From the NCBI RefSeq assembly GCF_000143415.4, contig NW_003314275.1, positions 1,437,999 through 1,501,998 on the forward strand: a DNA stretch of 64,000 nucleotides. Reading direction: 5' to 3'. The DNA comes from Selaginella moellendorffii. Its lineage: Eukaryota; Streptophyta; Lycopodiopsida; Selaginellales; Selaginellaceae. Both the position numbers and the translations under genes were made by a program. Under the pieces are notes generated by a model that saw only the letters and a program-made list of their open reading frames with translations, was not told the origin of the DNA and searched no databases. This document shows, in pieces, positions 51,630 to 63,590 of this stretch (positions are counted from its first letter, which is position 1; each line of letters begins with the position of its first letter).

Positions 51630-53405
51630 TACTAGTCGATGATTTGGATTTGATGCGGAGTTTTACCAATTCACCCAAACTTGGAGGAATCACTCCTGTC
51701 AATTGGTTAGATGACAGATCAAGGAAGGCATTTGATGGATCTAAATATCAAAATTGTAGTTCTCTTCCTTTGACCATAAGCATTAATGGTGACCGAACCA
51801 TAATTAATCTTTCCTGGTCATATCTTAATATTCCTGTCCATTGAAGAATATCATCATCATGTTTAAATGCATCTAATTGGTTTATAGACCCTGAAAGACA
51901 TCCTTCAAACTTGTTGCGGGAAAGGTCAAGGATGCGAAGGTGGGTCATATTCCACAACCAATTAGGTATTGGTCCATGGAATCTGTTTCCACCAATGCTT
52001 AGCACTGTGATATCTTTGAAATGTGAAAGAAATGAAGGAATTTTCCCAGAAAAATTGTTATCACTGATGATGATGTACTTTATTTCTTGTGATAGACTTT
52101 TTGGTAGCTCACCTTCAAATTTGTTATGTGAGAGTGAAACAAATCGAAGACTTGTCATGTTTTTTAACACATCTGCTGCAAGCTTTCCACTCAAAGAGTT
52201 GAAAAAGAAATAGATTAGTGCAGTTCTTGAGCCAATTTGGTAGACCCCCAACTAATCTGTTACCGCTCACATCCAAGGCTTCCAAATTACATGAAGATCC
52301 AGGACTAATTCTTGGTATTTCCCCAGTGAGCATGTTTTTTGACAATTCTAGAATTTGCAGGTCCCTTGAAATGGGTGGCATATGTCCGTTGAATTTGTTC
52401 TGTGATAGATCTAAAATTTTAATTGAAGTTGTTGTCAAGAAATTTGTTAAGGTGCCATTTAAGCTGTTGTTATGCAAGTCAAGATGTTCCAGATTCGATA
52501 GATTCGATGTATAGCACCAGTCAAAAAGTTGTTACCCAAATAAAGGAAACGTAAATTTGATATATGCCCCAAGGTCGTTGGTATATTACCTGTGAACCTG
52601 TTATTGCGGCTCGTTAGTCCTCCCATTTGTCCTAAGCTGACTGGTATGCTGCCACAGAACCAGTTGCACTTGAGATTTAAACTCTGGAGATTACTTGAAT
52701 ATGATGGAATATCACCTGATAGAAAGTTGTTGGACAAATCCAGAACTCTAAATAGAACACCAAGTTGTGGTGGTAATGAGCCTGTCAAGGAGCAATGGCT
52801 TAGAGTAAGCTTCTCCAAATGAGTCAAGTTCCATATTTCTTTTGGGATAGTACCATTCAAACCACTCAAAGACAAAAATTTGAGAAGAGGTAGAAGCGTG
52901 AGTGACAATGGTATAAAACCTTTAATAATGTTATCAGTGTCAGTGTCGATGTATATCTCCTCCAAATTTCAACGTGACGTAGGGTTTTTAGCTGCCCAAT
53001 TGACCTGGGTATTCCTCCAATAGCAATGTCAGCCAAAATAAATTCAAGCGATGAGAAATTGCCAATAAATTCTGGAATTTCGGTTGACAAATGCAATTCT
53101 TTCAGTTTCTTCAGCATTCCAAACTCTTTTGGTAGAGGGCCAATCAGCTTATTCATAGAGAGGTCAAGCACCTCCAGATTTTTCAACCTGGATACTTCCG
53201 GCTTGATTATTCCTTCCAGATTGAGATGGAGCAAATTGAGCATTATAACGTGACCAGTAACCTCACTGCAGGTCACTCCTTCACTGTGATTTGATAAACC
53301 TCCTTTAAACGCAAGCAAAGCCTGGAGCTCATACATTTCCCATGCCTGTATACAAGCTGAAATGCAGAGCATTACATAAGCACCAAGAACAAGAGCCCCT
53401 CCCAT
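51630..53405 (-). pseudogene. LRR receptor-like protein gene with frameshifts
   Basis: It begins at an ATG at 53405 with a signal-peptide-like segment (LGAYVMLCISACIQAW) and a truncated LRR N-terminal cap ending GVTCSEVTGHVIMLNL. Then come about 18 plant-type LRRs (LxxLxLxxNxLxGxIPxxL): NLEVLDLSMNKLIGPLPKE, FRVLDLSNNFLSGDIP, IKILDLSQNKFNGHMPP, LEALDVSGNRLVGGLP, LRILDLSRNKFEGCL and, after a stop at 51748, LDLSSNQLTGVIPPSLGEL. The frame changes near 52970, 52495 and 52235. Three shifts plus a stop make it a pseudogene unless the assembly is poor here. No membrane span or kinase is found. Confidence 0.8.
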
Positions 53406-53689
53406 GCCTGCAATGAACTAAATCTCTTCTCTCTTCTTTTCCCCAAAGCTCTGCTCGAAATGCTTTCCATTTTATGTCGAGCAACCTTGGCGTGTCAAAA
53501 ACGCATGGGCAGGAAAGTGCTCGTGCAGTCTTCGTCTAGCGGCAGTCTTCGTGGTCGAAAATCCATGCTCGTGAGGAACAAAGCCCACTTGGATATAGGG
53601 ATAGGACTTTCAAACTATTGTGAAAAAACTGGCTTTGGAAACATTAGTGATTCGCAAAGCCATTTGTTTTACATCATGTGAGAGGAGGA

Positions 53690-55640
53690 AGAAAAAAATG
53701 ACGTTCTCTCAGGTGACTTACTCACCTTGCGACGATCTTCCTTCATTTCACAAAAATGTGCAGCACTCCAACTTTTGATCCTTTGGGACATAAATCGAGT
53801 AGCCTTCTTCCAGATGTAACACCCAAACCTCCCAATCCCGATCACCACTGGCTTTCCTTCCGGATCCACTCCCCTTGGGATACTTCCATCAGCTGCATCG
53901 CGGTCTCCAATGTAATGGCGTCATAGTTTATGCTCTCGGGTACTCTCACTCGCTTTGGCTTGAGTTTCCCTTTGGCGTTCTCGCAGATTTGCAGTCTCCA
54001 TACGGGCCATCCTTGTACAAGACTGAAGTCCCATGGTGGAATCGAAAACTTTGCTCCTGGATTTCACCACCGGCGAGCCGCACTCTTCCTCTTCCTCGTC
54101 ATTGTTGTAGTGGCACGAAGGATAGCGATTGCAGCGTGAGCTTGAGGTAGCGAGGTTGTCTGAGAATAGGCTGTTGAGTCGGAACTTTGGCCGTGGACGT
54201 TACTTTGTCGTGGAAGTTTGGCCAGAACTGCTGCAACACTTCTTTCCACTTCATGCTCCCGGACGAAAAAGCGTCTAGTTGCCCCTCCTGCTTGACCGTG
54301 AAGCCGTAGTCCAAAAACTTGGTGAAGCCGCCACCATCCAGCCTCGAACGCGTGCGCTGCTTCTCAATTTGCATGTACTGCATCAGCTGGAGAGTTTTGA
54401 GGACGTGAGCGCACGTCAACGGCCTCCCAATCCCAAGCTCTTCCACCTTCTTTCTTCACAAGGCTTCCTTCGGTGTATCGAGCTGGCAGCTTGGTAAAGT
54501 GCTGCTTGTGCTTGATGTCCATGGCCGAGACGCAGCTGCCAGCTTTGAGCGATGGGAGGTTCTTGTTCATGCCTGATTCTTCGTCATCTTTGCCCCTTAG
54601 ACGATCTCATAGCCTGGAAACTCCATGCTTGATGCTGTCGATCGCAGCCTCATAACGCCTTTTGGGTCCACAACGTCCAGAGAGACGTGATTAAACAGGC
54701 TTGCTCCAGCTGACACGCCATCGTTCTCCTCCAAATGAAAGCATACAGCCGCAACGCATCCTGCTCTACAACATTTGCCAGTTCTGATGGAAAACTCGAT
54801 GCCTGTCGGTCTTATTGCCTCGTGAGCTTCCTGGGCGTTCTTCACTTTGGATGAAAACTTGCCGTATCTCTTGTCTGTCCGTCCTCATGTAGAATAGTGT
54901 TGTCCGAAGGAATGCTCCGGGGCCATACATCACGTCCTCTCTACAGCAAGACGCATCAAGCAAGCTTGGCTTCGGTGCTTCGAAAACGATGTTGCTGGCA
55001 CAGAAGCTTTACGAAGGTGTTAAGCTTGTCGGTCTTATAACGTTCATGCCGTCGACTTTGAGGGAGCTCTTCGAAATGTAGTTGGCAGCAGCCTCAGCGT
55101 CGCCAGCAGTGAGCGAGAACTGGTCCAGTTTGACGCCGTCGTAGCTCACAGGCTGTGTGCTTGTCTTACAACTTGTCCCTTACTGTCTGCTGGAGAATTC
55201 TCTGCTCAGTACTCTCGAGGAGCTCTCAATCTCCTTCTCCAAGCCAGCAGCAGACTGGACTCTTCCAGCGTACTTAAGTCCCTTCTTCATGATGCCTTCC
55301 AGCTTAATCATCTCGAGAATGTGCCAGGCAATGGCTTCTACTACTTCAGCCTTCTTCTTGCTTCTTCAGGACTTACTTTGAATCTCCACGATCTTTTCCT
55401 CCCTTGGGAGGCGCTTCAGCTTTGTTGCTTTTGCGACAGCTTTCACCTTTCCTGCATCATCTTCTTTGGTAGCATTCGATTCGTTCTTCTTCTTCTTCGC
55501 GGCATTTGCAGTGTCGCTGGGATTTTGTTCCACACCCACCGGTTGCTGCTTGGATCTGGCATTTTTCTTTGACGAAGAAGCCTCCTGCAGGAAAATTACA
55601 CTGACAGCAAAGCTGCAAGAAGAGAACCAGGATCCGCCAG
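53690..55640 (-). pseudogene. Bacterial-type DNA topoisomerase I, core and C terminus, broken
   Basis: High to low coordinate: a Lys-rich linker (~55640-55380); EAIAWHILEMI and YAGRVQSAAGLEKEIE (~55350-55230); [14 protein letters not shown] (~55085); KVKNAQEAHEAIRPTG (~54850-54800); SMEFPGYEIV (~54600); EELGIGRPLTCAHVLKTL (~54445-54390); DYGFTVKQEGQLDAF, MKWKEVLQQFW (~54260-54215); YKDGPYGDC and KPVVIGIGRFGCYIWKKA (~54020-53820). The order matches organellar type IA topoisomerase, including C-terminal repeats, but frames change many times. The front of TOPRIM, with its catalytic Glu, is missing; that part is found separately at ~50400-50512. Confidence 0.75.
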
Positions 55641-57362
55641 CTTTCAGCAGTCGAGGCTTTCAAAGCCACTCCTTTCGTCCCTTTCCTTCGAAACCATCTT
55701 CTACTGCTAGCAGAAGAGCACGGATATGTAGCCTGACTGTTAGCAGAAGAGTACGGATTTTAGGCTTGACTGTGCAATCCAATCCCCCTGGCTGGAAAAT
55801 CCCACCTGGGGCCATGGAAGGCAGCAATGCTGAGCGTACCAGACTGCCATGGTTGGTCCAGACCGTGTTTGGAATCCTGACTGCCGCCGAACGCTGTTGG
55901 CCGAATGCGGTTGGACAGCTCCATTCGGTGATTCCGTTCGGTGATAATAATGGCAATTGCGCTTGCAGGGGTTAAATTTCCGATGCTGCTGCGGTTATCG
56001 CCATCGCCACTGCATCTCCATCGCTTTGCTGTTCTCCTGCTGCTATGGACATCCATCCACGAATGCCCAGCCCAGCAAGCCTACATCGAATCCGACCAAG
56101 AGGGCTATAGCCTATAGGAGCTGTGTGCGTACCAAGCTTTACAGGGTGACACTCTCCAGTGGGTCAGCCTCCACTTTAAATTGAGCGTGGAGTAGCTCAC
56201 TAAGGCCTCGCAAATTGCCCAGTCCGCAACATTTGAATTGTAATTTTTGCCCTAAAATGGAAATTAGGATTCCAGTGATTTCAGATATTTGATTCTAGCA
56301 ATTCTAGTGATTCTGGCACAATTGAGCAATGGCGCTTAATTGGGCATGGTCCCATGTTACCAAGCTCACTCCTTATGCTTCTGGCAAAGGAGTTGGGTGT
56401 TAGAAATGTAATTATTGTGGAAAAATGTATGGCAATCTATCGAAATGAATTAAAGTGCATCTTGCTAAAATTTCTGGGCATGATATTGAAACATGATTTC
56501 AAACATTCTTCTTCTTGTTCAGAACCAAGCTTGCTAAATGTTTATGGAACAAATTGCAAATGCCCCTTTCTCTTTACCTTTTACAAAGAAAATGAGTAAT
56601 AGTTGGTTTAATTTGGTCTAATGCTTTAGTTTGGTTTAATGCTTTAGTTTTTCTACTTTTATTAGTGTGGTTTTACTAAAAATGTTTTTTTTATCAAATT
56701 TTTTTTTGTGAACCATTTGTCCATTTAGCATTTTCACAGCTGGTCAATAACCACGGTCAGCTGGTTGACCAGTTCGCATTCAGTATTTGGAATGGTTGGG
56801 ACCAACTTTGATACCAGCTGCGAGAACAGGGCACTAATGCATTAGGATGCAAGATTCGCTCGTCGAGGGAAAGATTCATTCCCCCTATGATAAACCCTGG
56901 GCTTGGTTCGATTTTGATCACTTAATTACTTTGGTTTAATTGCTTTATTTGCCTTTGTTTTTTTTTTTTCCTTTTCTTGTTCTCTTTCTTTAATTTATGA
57001 ATTTCTTTTCAGAAATTCTCCATCTCTATATTTTGAGTAATGTGTTGTGGAAGAGCATTTAGCCTAAAATCTTCCTCTTTTGACTCAATTTTAGCTTTTT
57101 TTATAACATTTTTAGTAAGAGTTTCATCCTCTTGATTTGCTCACCTAGAGGTTTTAACATTATCAACACGGTTTTTATTTGCTATCTCACTAATTGCATG
57201 CATATCTTTATCAATAAACAAACATGCATAAAACATTCTTATTGAATGGTGCAATTTAGTTAATCTTATATAAGTCAATTTAGATCTTCTAGCAAAGTCT
57301 TTACATGTACAATTAGAATTAGAAATTCTGATAAAAGTTGGATAAGAATCACTAAGATAATT
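55641..57362. other. Non-coding, AT-rich after 56.2 kb; inner part of a reversed retroelement at the right end
   Basis: No gene is recognised in 55.7-57.0 kb. The stretch 57141-57362 lies just inside the minus-strand primer binding site and holds a short frame (LTKLHHSIRMFYACLFIDKD) that may be the gag start of the minus-strand element. Confidence 0.4.
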
Positions 57363-57374
57363 CCTTTGATACCA
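57363..57374 (-). other. Retroelement primer binding site (minus orientation)
   Basis: The minus strand reads TGGTATCAAAGG, 10 of 12 matches to the initiator-tRNA-Met primer site TGGTATCAGAGC used by most plant LTR elements. It is separated by TT from an LTR-type end ...TATTACA at 57377. Confidence 0.7.
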
Positions 57375-57376
57375 AA

Positions 57377-57986
57377 TGTAATACATCTTAATTTGGAGTT
57401 GAACTCCAAACTTGTTTGCTATGAAATAAAAGTCTAATATACACTCAAATCCCCTATGAGCACCAACTCCTCATATCTAACTTTTACATGCAAAACAGTG
57501 TCTTGGCATGATTTTAGTATATCAGTGGTTTAATGCGAGGAGGTGGGTACCTCACCAATTAGAGCAATATGGAACTTAAACTTAAACCCAAGTTAAATGC
57601 AAAACAAAGTAACTTTCCATTCTTTTGACCACTATCTCTATTATATATTTAGAGTTTCCCATATATGTGTAGTGCATATGAATTTGGAGCTAAACTCCAA
57701 GCCCGTTGCACTACGAAATGAGGGTCCAATACAATCCCACGAGCACCAACTCCCCATATCCAGCACCTACAATGCAAAATGATGTCAGATAGAGTCTGGC
57801 ACAATTTTGGCATACCAGTGGCCTAATGCAAGGAGAAGGGCACCCCATCAACTAGAGCAACGTGGAGCTTGGGCTTAGACCCAAGGCAGCCACAGAACAA
57901 GGAGCGACATAGCCAAACGAAAGCTAAACTAATGTTTCAGGTGGTCGAATATACATTCCAACCACTATCTCTACTATATATTTGGA
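57377..57986. repeat. Two tandem ~300-bp copies of the LTR end
   Basis: The second copy starts TGTAGTGCATATGAATTTGG at 57668, parallel to TGTAATACATCTTAATTTGG at 57377. Both share the ACTCCAAxxxxGTTxxCTA, GAGCACCAACTCC and CTATCTCTA blocks at the same spacing. The second copy lacks the primer-binding site. Confidence 0.75.
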
Positions 57987-58930
57987 ACCCCCTATACCCC
58001 CCCCTCCTTGAGGAACACACGCTTTGGGCTTTCACTCTAAGCCACTCTTAGTACCAGGAGTTAGTCTCTAGGACAAACTCGAAACTTACTAAATATGGAA
58101 TGTCCTTAGATTACAAATTTAGACACGGGATGAACACCATTGTGTTCAAGCCAATCTCTACATTTCGTAGATATGCCAAATGAGCAAATCTAGACACTTT
58201 CCATAAATAGTATTTGGGATTAAAATAAGACTAACACAAAGGGTATGATAGCGAGGGTATTTAGTAGACACAGTAAGCTATCATCTAGTGATATTGAGGG
58301 ACTAGTCTCAATACGCGAGGGTTTTTGTCACTAACCAGTGTAAGACATAAGGAAACGGGAACTCCTTACTGGGCTAAGTATGCTTAGCTAATAGCACGTA
58401 AGAATTCCGTCCTTATGCTCGTCCGGTCTAAGTACACTAAAAATGCCCAATTAACTCCACTAGCTGTCACAAATGTGACTTCGGGTATCAAAAGTTACTT
58501 GTCAGCCAGTCCTTACGGACACTCTTTCCTTACTATCACGATGGCAGGAGGTCGGTATTGCTAGTTCCCTTTATTAGCCCCTCTTGTTCAAGTGTTAGTA
58601 AACTGAACTTTGCATCTGTACTTGCCCAGACGAGCATAAGGAAGGAATTCTTAACTGTCTATTTAGCCAAGCATGGCTTGTTAGTTCTTTTTTGCTCTGT
58701 TTTGCACTGGCTTGACAAGAACCCTCATGTATTAAGATTGGTCCCTCAATATCGTTGGATGATAGCTTACCGTGTCTACCAAACACCTTTGCTATCATGC
58801 CCTTTCTGTTAATCTCATTTCGGTCCCAAATACTATTTATGGAAAGTGTCTAGATTCGCTCATTTGGCACATCTACGGAATGTTGAACACAATGGTGTTT
58901 GTCCCATGTCCAAATTCACAATTTAGCATT
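57377..58930 (-). mobile_element. Inverted LTR-retrotransposon end (left arm) and palindrome core
   Basis: It begins with the LTR terminus TGTAATACATC at 57377 next to the minus-strand primer site. It includes two tandem ~300-bp copies (57377-57667 and 57668-57986), each starting TGTA(A/G)TxCAT and containing CACTATCTCTA(T/C)TATATATTT near the end. The segment ~58132-58425 is the inverted complement of ~58626-58900 at roughly 85-90% identity by eye. Confidence 0.65.
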
Positions 58931-58946
58931 TAGGGGGGGGGGGGGC

Positions 58947-59460
58947 TGTAGTGGGTAGGTTGGGCATGGCCGACCAACTTGAGGCAGAGGGTAACTCCCA
59001 CTTATGTGCTTGTCCTTGTTCTGCGTCTGGCTTGGGTCTAAGCCCAAGTTCCATTTCATGCTAGCTGGTGGAGTACCCATATCCTCACGTTAGGCCACTA
59101 GTATGCTGAAATAGCGCCAAACTTCGTTTGGCTCTGTTTTGCATGCTAGTCCTAGCATTAGGATGTTGGATGCTCTAGGAATGTTCCAAGTCATTCCGTG
59201 CTTCTATTCCTTCGCTCCTTGGGCTATATGCTCGGGAGTTGTTTTGTGCCCCAATGCCATCGCCTCTTAGCTCCATGCTTGGGAGTTTGGCACTGTTTCT
59301 TTGTTCAGTGGCCTAAGGCCCTGAAACTCGGGTTCCACACCACGTTCCTTTGGACACATGGCATCTGTCACGTGGCACAAAGAGGGTTTAGGTTCCGCTT
59401 CGTGGTGTTATTCTATGGTAAATTACCATAGGATAAAGGGTAAAAACCACGTGTGCTACA
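58947..59460 (+). mobile_element. LTR of a retrotransposon (plus orientation)
   Basis: The ends are TGTAG at 58947-58951 and CTACA at 59456-59460, a 5-bp inverted terminal repeat with the canonical TG...CA. It is followed by TT and a primer binding site. Length is 514 bp. Its interior (GCTTGGGTCTAAGCCCAAG near 59030-59048; AGGCCACTAGTATGCTGAAAT) is the inverted counterpart of 57780-57885. The left boundary directly follows a 13-G tract (58933-58945), and homology to the left arm continues beyond it, so this boundary is less sure than the right one. Confidence 0.75.
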
Positions 59461-59462
59461 TT

Positions 59463-59474
59463 TGGTATCAGAGG
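59463..59474 (+). other. Retroelement primer binding site (plus orientation)
   Basis: TGGTATCAGAGG matches the initiator-tRNA-Met primer site in the first 11 of 12 bases, two bases after the LTR end, with the same TT spacer as the minus-strand site at 57363. Confidence 0.85.
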
Positions 59475-62400
59475 GTGAGGCTTGGTGAGTACTATCCAAT
59501 GAGATTGGGCAATTAGTCTCATTGCATACGCAGAGATGAAAACGATGATCCGAGTGGGTACACGTTTGGGTGCAAAGACTTCGCAATTGTTCCTTAGACT
59601 CATAGGATGGTTTGAGATGTTCTGTTTGCACAAGTTTGTGCTTGGGCTCATGAGTGAGGCGCATTAGCAACTCAAGGTTACACTTTGAGTTGGCAGGATT
59701 AATGTTAGCCTATTGGTGGTTCCATGAGTTGTTCCAGTGGATCTGTGAGTTGTTCCATGTACCATGGGTGAAAGTAAACCTTCCCTGGGTTTGCTATGAG
59801 TGGCAAATAGGCTGGTCCGTAGTTGTTTAGCATGGCACTAGTGGATCCTTCCTAGGCATGATTACAAGTGGATCAATCAAGACTATAGGGATGAGTCTAT
59901 TGATTCAAGTAATCATTGCCGTGCTCTCTTATAAACTTTTCTTGGATTGAACTGAAGGCAGTGCGAACGCAAGCTTGAGGTTTAGTCAAAGATGAGACCA
60001 AAAAGAGAGTAATCGGGGACAAAGGATCAAACACGTAAATCATCTTTTCTTCATGGAGAAATGATTTGCAACGAGGTGTTGACTCATTGCTCGTGTTCAC
60101 ATTATGCAATCAAAAGTCCTTACCTTGATGCATGTTGAAAATGATAGTCTTACAAATGGTGAATCATGGGATGGATAGTAGTGAAATGCTATACCATTTT
60201 GTCTAGACTTGCTATTGGAAGACTGGAGTTGCAATGCTCAATTCTTTTCCGAGGAATCTTGTTATTGCTCCTTGAATAGCTTGGTGTTGGATTAATGTTG
60301 AGTTTAGTCGGAAAGAGAGTGGCATAAACTTGACCGTGTTGTGAACAAAAGTTAGTGGTGTTCGGTGTTGTAAGTCTCTATAGTTGGAGTGTGGCATTTA
60401 TGTTGCATTTTGTCGAATCGAATTGACACTTGATACTCACATAAACTTTTGAAGTAATGACATTGGCATTGCTCGTGGTGTTGCTTAATTGATGATCAAG
60501 TCATTGTGATTTCTATATCATATCCATGTGATAATGAGCAAAGTGTTTATGAAGTTGCTTAGTTAAATGATGATCAACCCCAAAATAGTTGATGGTGAAG
60601 TTAGTTTACTTGCACGTAGTAGCATTGTAGTAGCTTTAACTAGATTTTCGATAGTGATCCATTATGCTAAGCTTAAGTCGGTTCCTTAGTTCTTTGAGTT
60701 TGCCCATAAGGTGTTGGAAAAGGTTATAGCATTCATTTGCTATAACTCATTGGTTGATCTGTTAGCATTTAGAGTAGATTGTTGGATGGAGAAAATGTGT
60801 AGTTGAGGCATTAACATCACTAGCATTAGTTGAGTCTTGAAAGTTTGTACTCCTAGACTGAGAGTCATTCTTTCTCTATGATGGAAAATTTTCCACAAAT
60901 TTTCTTAAGTTTTTCCAATGGTTGATTTGTTGATCACTTTGCTCGAAAACCATTCTATTTTCATAAGCCAATACAAACTAATGAAAGGGTTGGAGTTGAC
61001 TTCAGTTAGCTTAGATTTTAGTAAGTAGTTTGTATGATGTGGCCCGAAAGGGATATTGACTTTTGGAGCTAAAGCAATTGAGTTCGATAGAGTCTGGAGT
61101 TGGTGTAGAAAAGTGGCTATTACGCTTTTCTAGAAAGGTGACCCTTGTGCCTTTTTTCTGTAGCGTTATGTTTGGTGGCAAGTTGCACCTTGCATTTCGT
61201 TAAACTCTATAAGAGTAATGAACTCTCATTGATCTTGATTTGGTCTTGGTAGTCCTGTGCCTTGGCTGAGGATGGTGATGTTCAATTTAGTTATTGAGTT
61301 TAAGATGTTGGAACCCATACTATAGCTTTGTCTATGAGGAGGTTGTGTACCAATATGAGTCCATCTCATGGTTTTCACTTTAGTTTTGACTAAGTGTTGA
61401 TCATGCATAGCTAGCCTCTTCAAGGCATACTCAGAGTTGTTGGCTAAACGCATTAGTGAGCTTATTGTGGTTGAGTTGGATTCGAATGGTCATTTAGTTC
61501 ATACTTGTCCATGAACCTTTATCTTATATTTGAGGTATTATGTTCATGTTGGACAAGTATATGACTCGATGATATGAGTTTAGTGATGGGTCTTATGAAG
61601 GCAAGTTGAAGGGTGATTATTCGTTGCTTTGCGACTAGTGATTACTTGTAGACTTTGCTAAGGACTGTTGGCATTTGCTTCACTCGATGATGATTTAGTA
61701 GTGATGGGTTTGCTTTACCAGATGGTGTTGCGGAGGATCATGTCGTTAGAATTACACAGGTTTCCATGTTGGTATATTGACTCTACCTTTGTTGATATCA
61801 TTTGGTTGCGTTTAATTCATGGTGTTGGATTTCATTGAGTCTTGGATATGGTGAATCACTCCTGTGTTATCTATACCTAAGTATTATTGAAGGATTGGTC
61901 TCGGATACTAAGTATAGTATCTTTGACTTTGGTTAATCTGGTAGTTAGAGAGTTTTGAGTGGTGATTGACTTTTGCTTTCTTTTAGCTTTGTTCTAGTGT
62001 TAATGGCATTGAAGTGATGCCTTGTCATTGATATTGTTGTTGTTGAGATTCGAGTGAGATGAGATGTCTATCCTTAGGATTGATATTGAGTTTCATTAGT
62101 CTTGATAAAATCGTGTTGATGATTTGGTTGTAGCTTTGTGTTGTTAACATTCATGCATTTGCTAGTTAGCAACTGTGTTGATGTTCAAACGAGCTAAATA
62201 ACAAGTTTGAGTTAGTGGTGTTCTAGACGAGATTGTTTAGTAGAGGTTGAGCTTTGGCTTTTCCTTGATAAGTGATTCAGTTATGGACTATGCTAGCTTT
62301 ACAAGATAAAGAGTTAGTGATCGATATTAGAATATTTGAGTCCTTGCTGGATTTGAGTTGGGATATATTGATCATTAATGATTTTTTTTGTGTTTGTTAT

Positions 62401-63590
62401 GAAGTGAGTTACGTCTTGCTATAGCTGGATTCATGGAGGATTTGTTTAGTGATCACTTGTTGGGCATAGCTCCATTGTGCTTAGCTTTTGGATTGATGCA
62501 GATATGCTCTTCATTAACTTTGGCATTATGAAGTTTGGTTTATGGATGTGTTGAGGAAGATGTTGTGGGTTGTACCATGATTTCTTCTTTAGTATTGAAA
62601 TTAATTCATGCGAAACTTGTGATCATTATTAGGCAAGACTTGGCTATAAGCTTCTTCAAGCTTTTGGTTCTCTGAGTTTTTATGCTCATTGTTCCATTTG
62701 TTAGAAGTTGTTGGGGAAGGCATTTTGGTTTGTTAACTTCGATGTTGAAGTTAGTATTTGCATTTAGTAATCATTGGTGATGATTGATTATCATCTAAGA
62801 TAGTTAATTGTCCTTATCAAAAGGTTTTGCTTGATTATTGTTGGTATAAAATGATTTGCCATTCTTCAGGATGGTAGATTCTTTTTTCGATAATGATTAT
62901 GCATCTTTTCATTGATGGGATGATTAATGTTCTTTCATGATAGTTAGTTGTTCTCTTTGATGGCTTTTGGCTTTTTGCAATACTACATGTTCTTTGTGGT
63001 TTGCTCTGGATTGGTTCCTTGGTTTGAAACATCAATAGGATATTGCTGACACTTGCTTAAGTAACTTGAGTTCCTTTGTATTGTGACTGGGATTTATTCA
63101 AATTGGCTAGTGCAATAATTAGTATAACGCTATGTTTGTTGGTCTTGCCGTATTCATTCTATTCTGTTGATTATTGCTGGAGTTAGTTCTGATAGGTTGG
63201 GATGTTATTTCCTTCGGGTGATACATTCGCGAGCATTATACTTGTCAGTCAATGATACTTTGTGTTCTTTGAGTTATCTTTAGTAAGTTGTTTGGCATAC
63301 TATATACCATCTTCAGTAGTTAAGTTTTATCATTAAGTTTCCTTGATGATATCTTTACTATTGAATTTTGTTGGATAGTGATTCCTATGTTTACCAATAA
63401 TGATGATCTTGGTGGTTCATATACTTTACTACTGGTTTATCGGATGATAACTTGTTTTGGAATACTTTTGTGTTTTAAGCTACGATTTCATCACTAACAA
63501 TTAAGTCTCTAAGATATCATTGTCTATAACTTTGAAGGTGATGTGACCAATTGATAGTAACTACCCCATGACTAGAGATTTCATGTAAGC
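59475..63590 (+). mobile_element. Decayed retroelement interior, C-poor and frame-free
   Basis: About 4.1 kb without any open frame over ~90 codons. C is markedly the rarest base on the + strand, and T and G dominate. No protease, reverse transcriptase or integrase motif could be read. It starts at the primer binding site, so it is the element's interior or later insertions into it. It could also be a large non-autonomous element with no genes. Confidence 0.55.

Noticed and set aside
49510-55640. Bacterial contamination or recent horizontal transfer (topoisomerase I and IleRS look bacterial)
   Set aside because: Both are normal nuclear-encoded organellar proteins of plants, and the fragments keep plant-size introns and lie among plant sequences.
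57363-59474. Miniature foldback (MITE) explanation for the palindrome
   Set aside because: The two primer binding sites with TG...CA LTR ends identify LTR retroelements; MITEs have neither.
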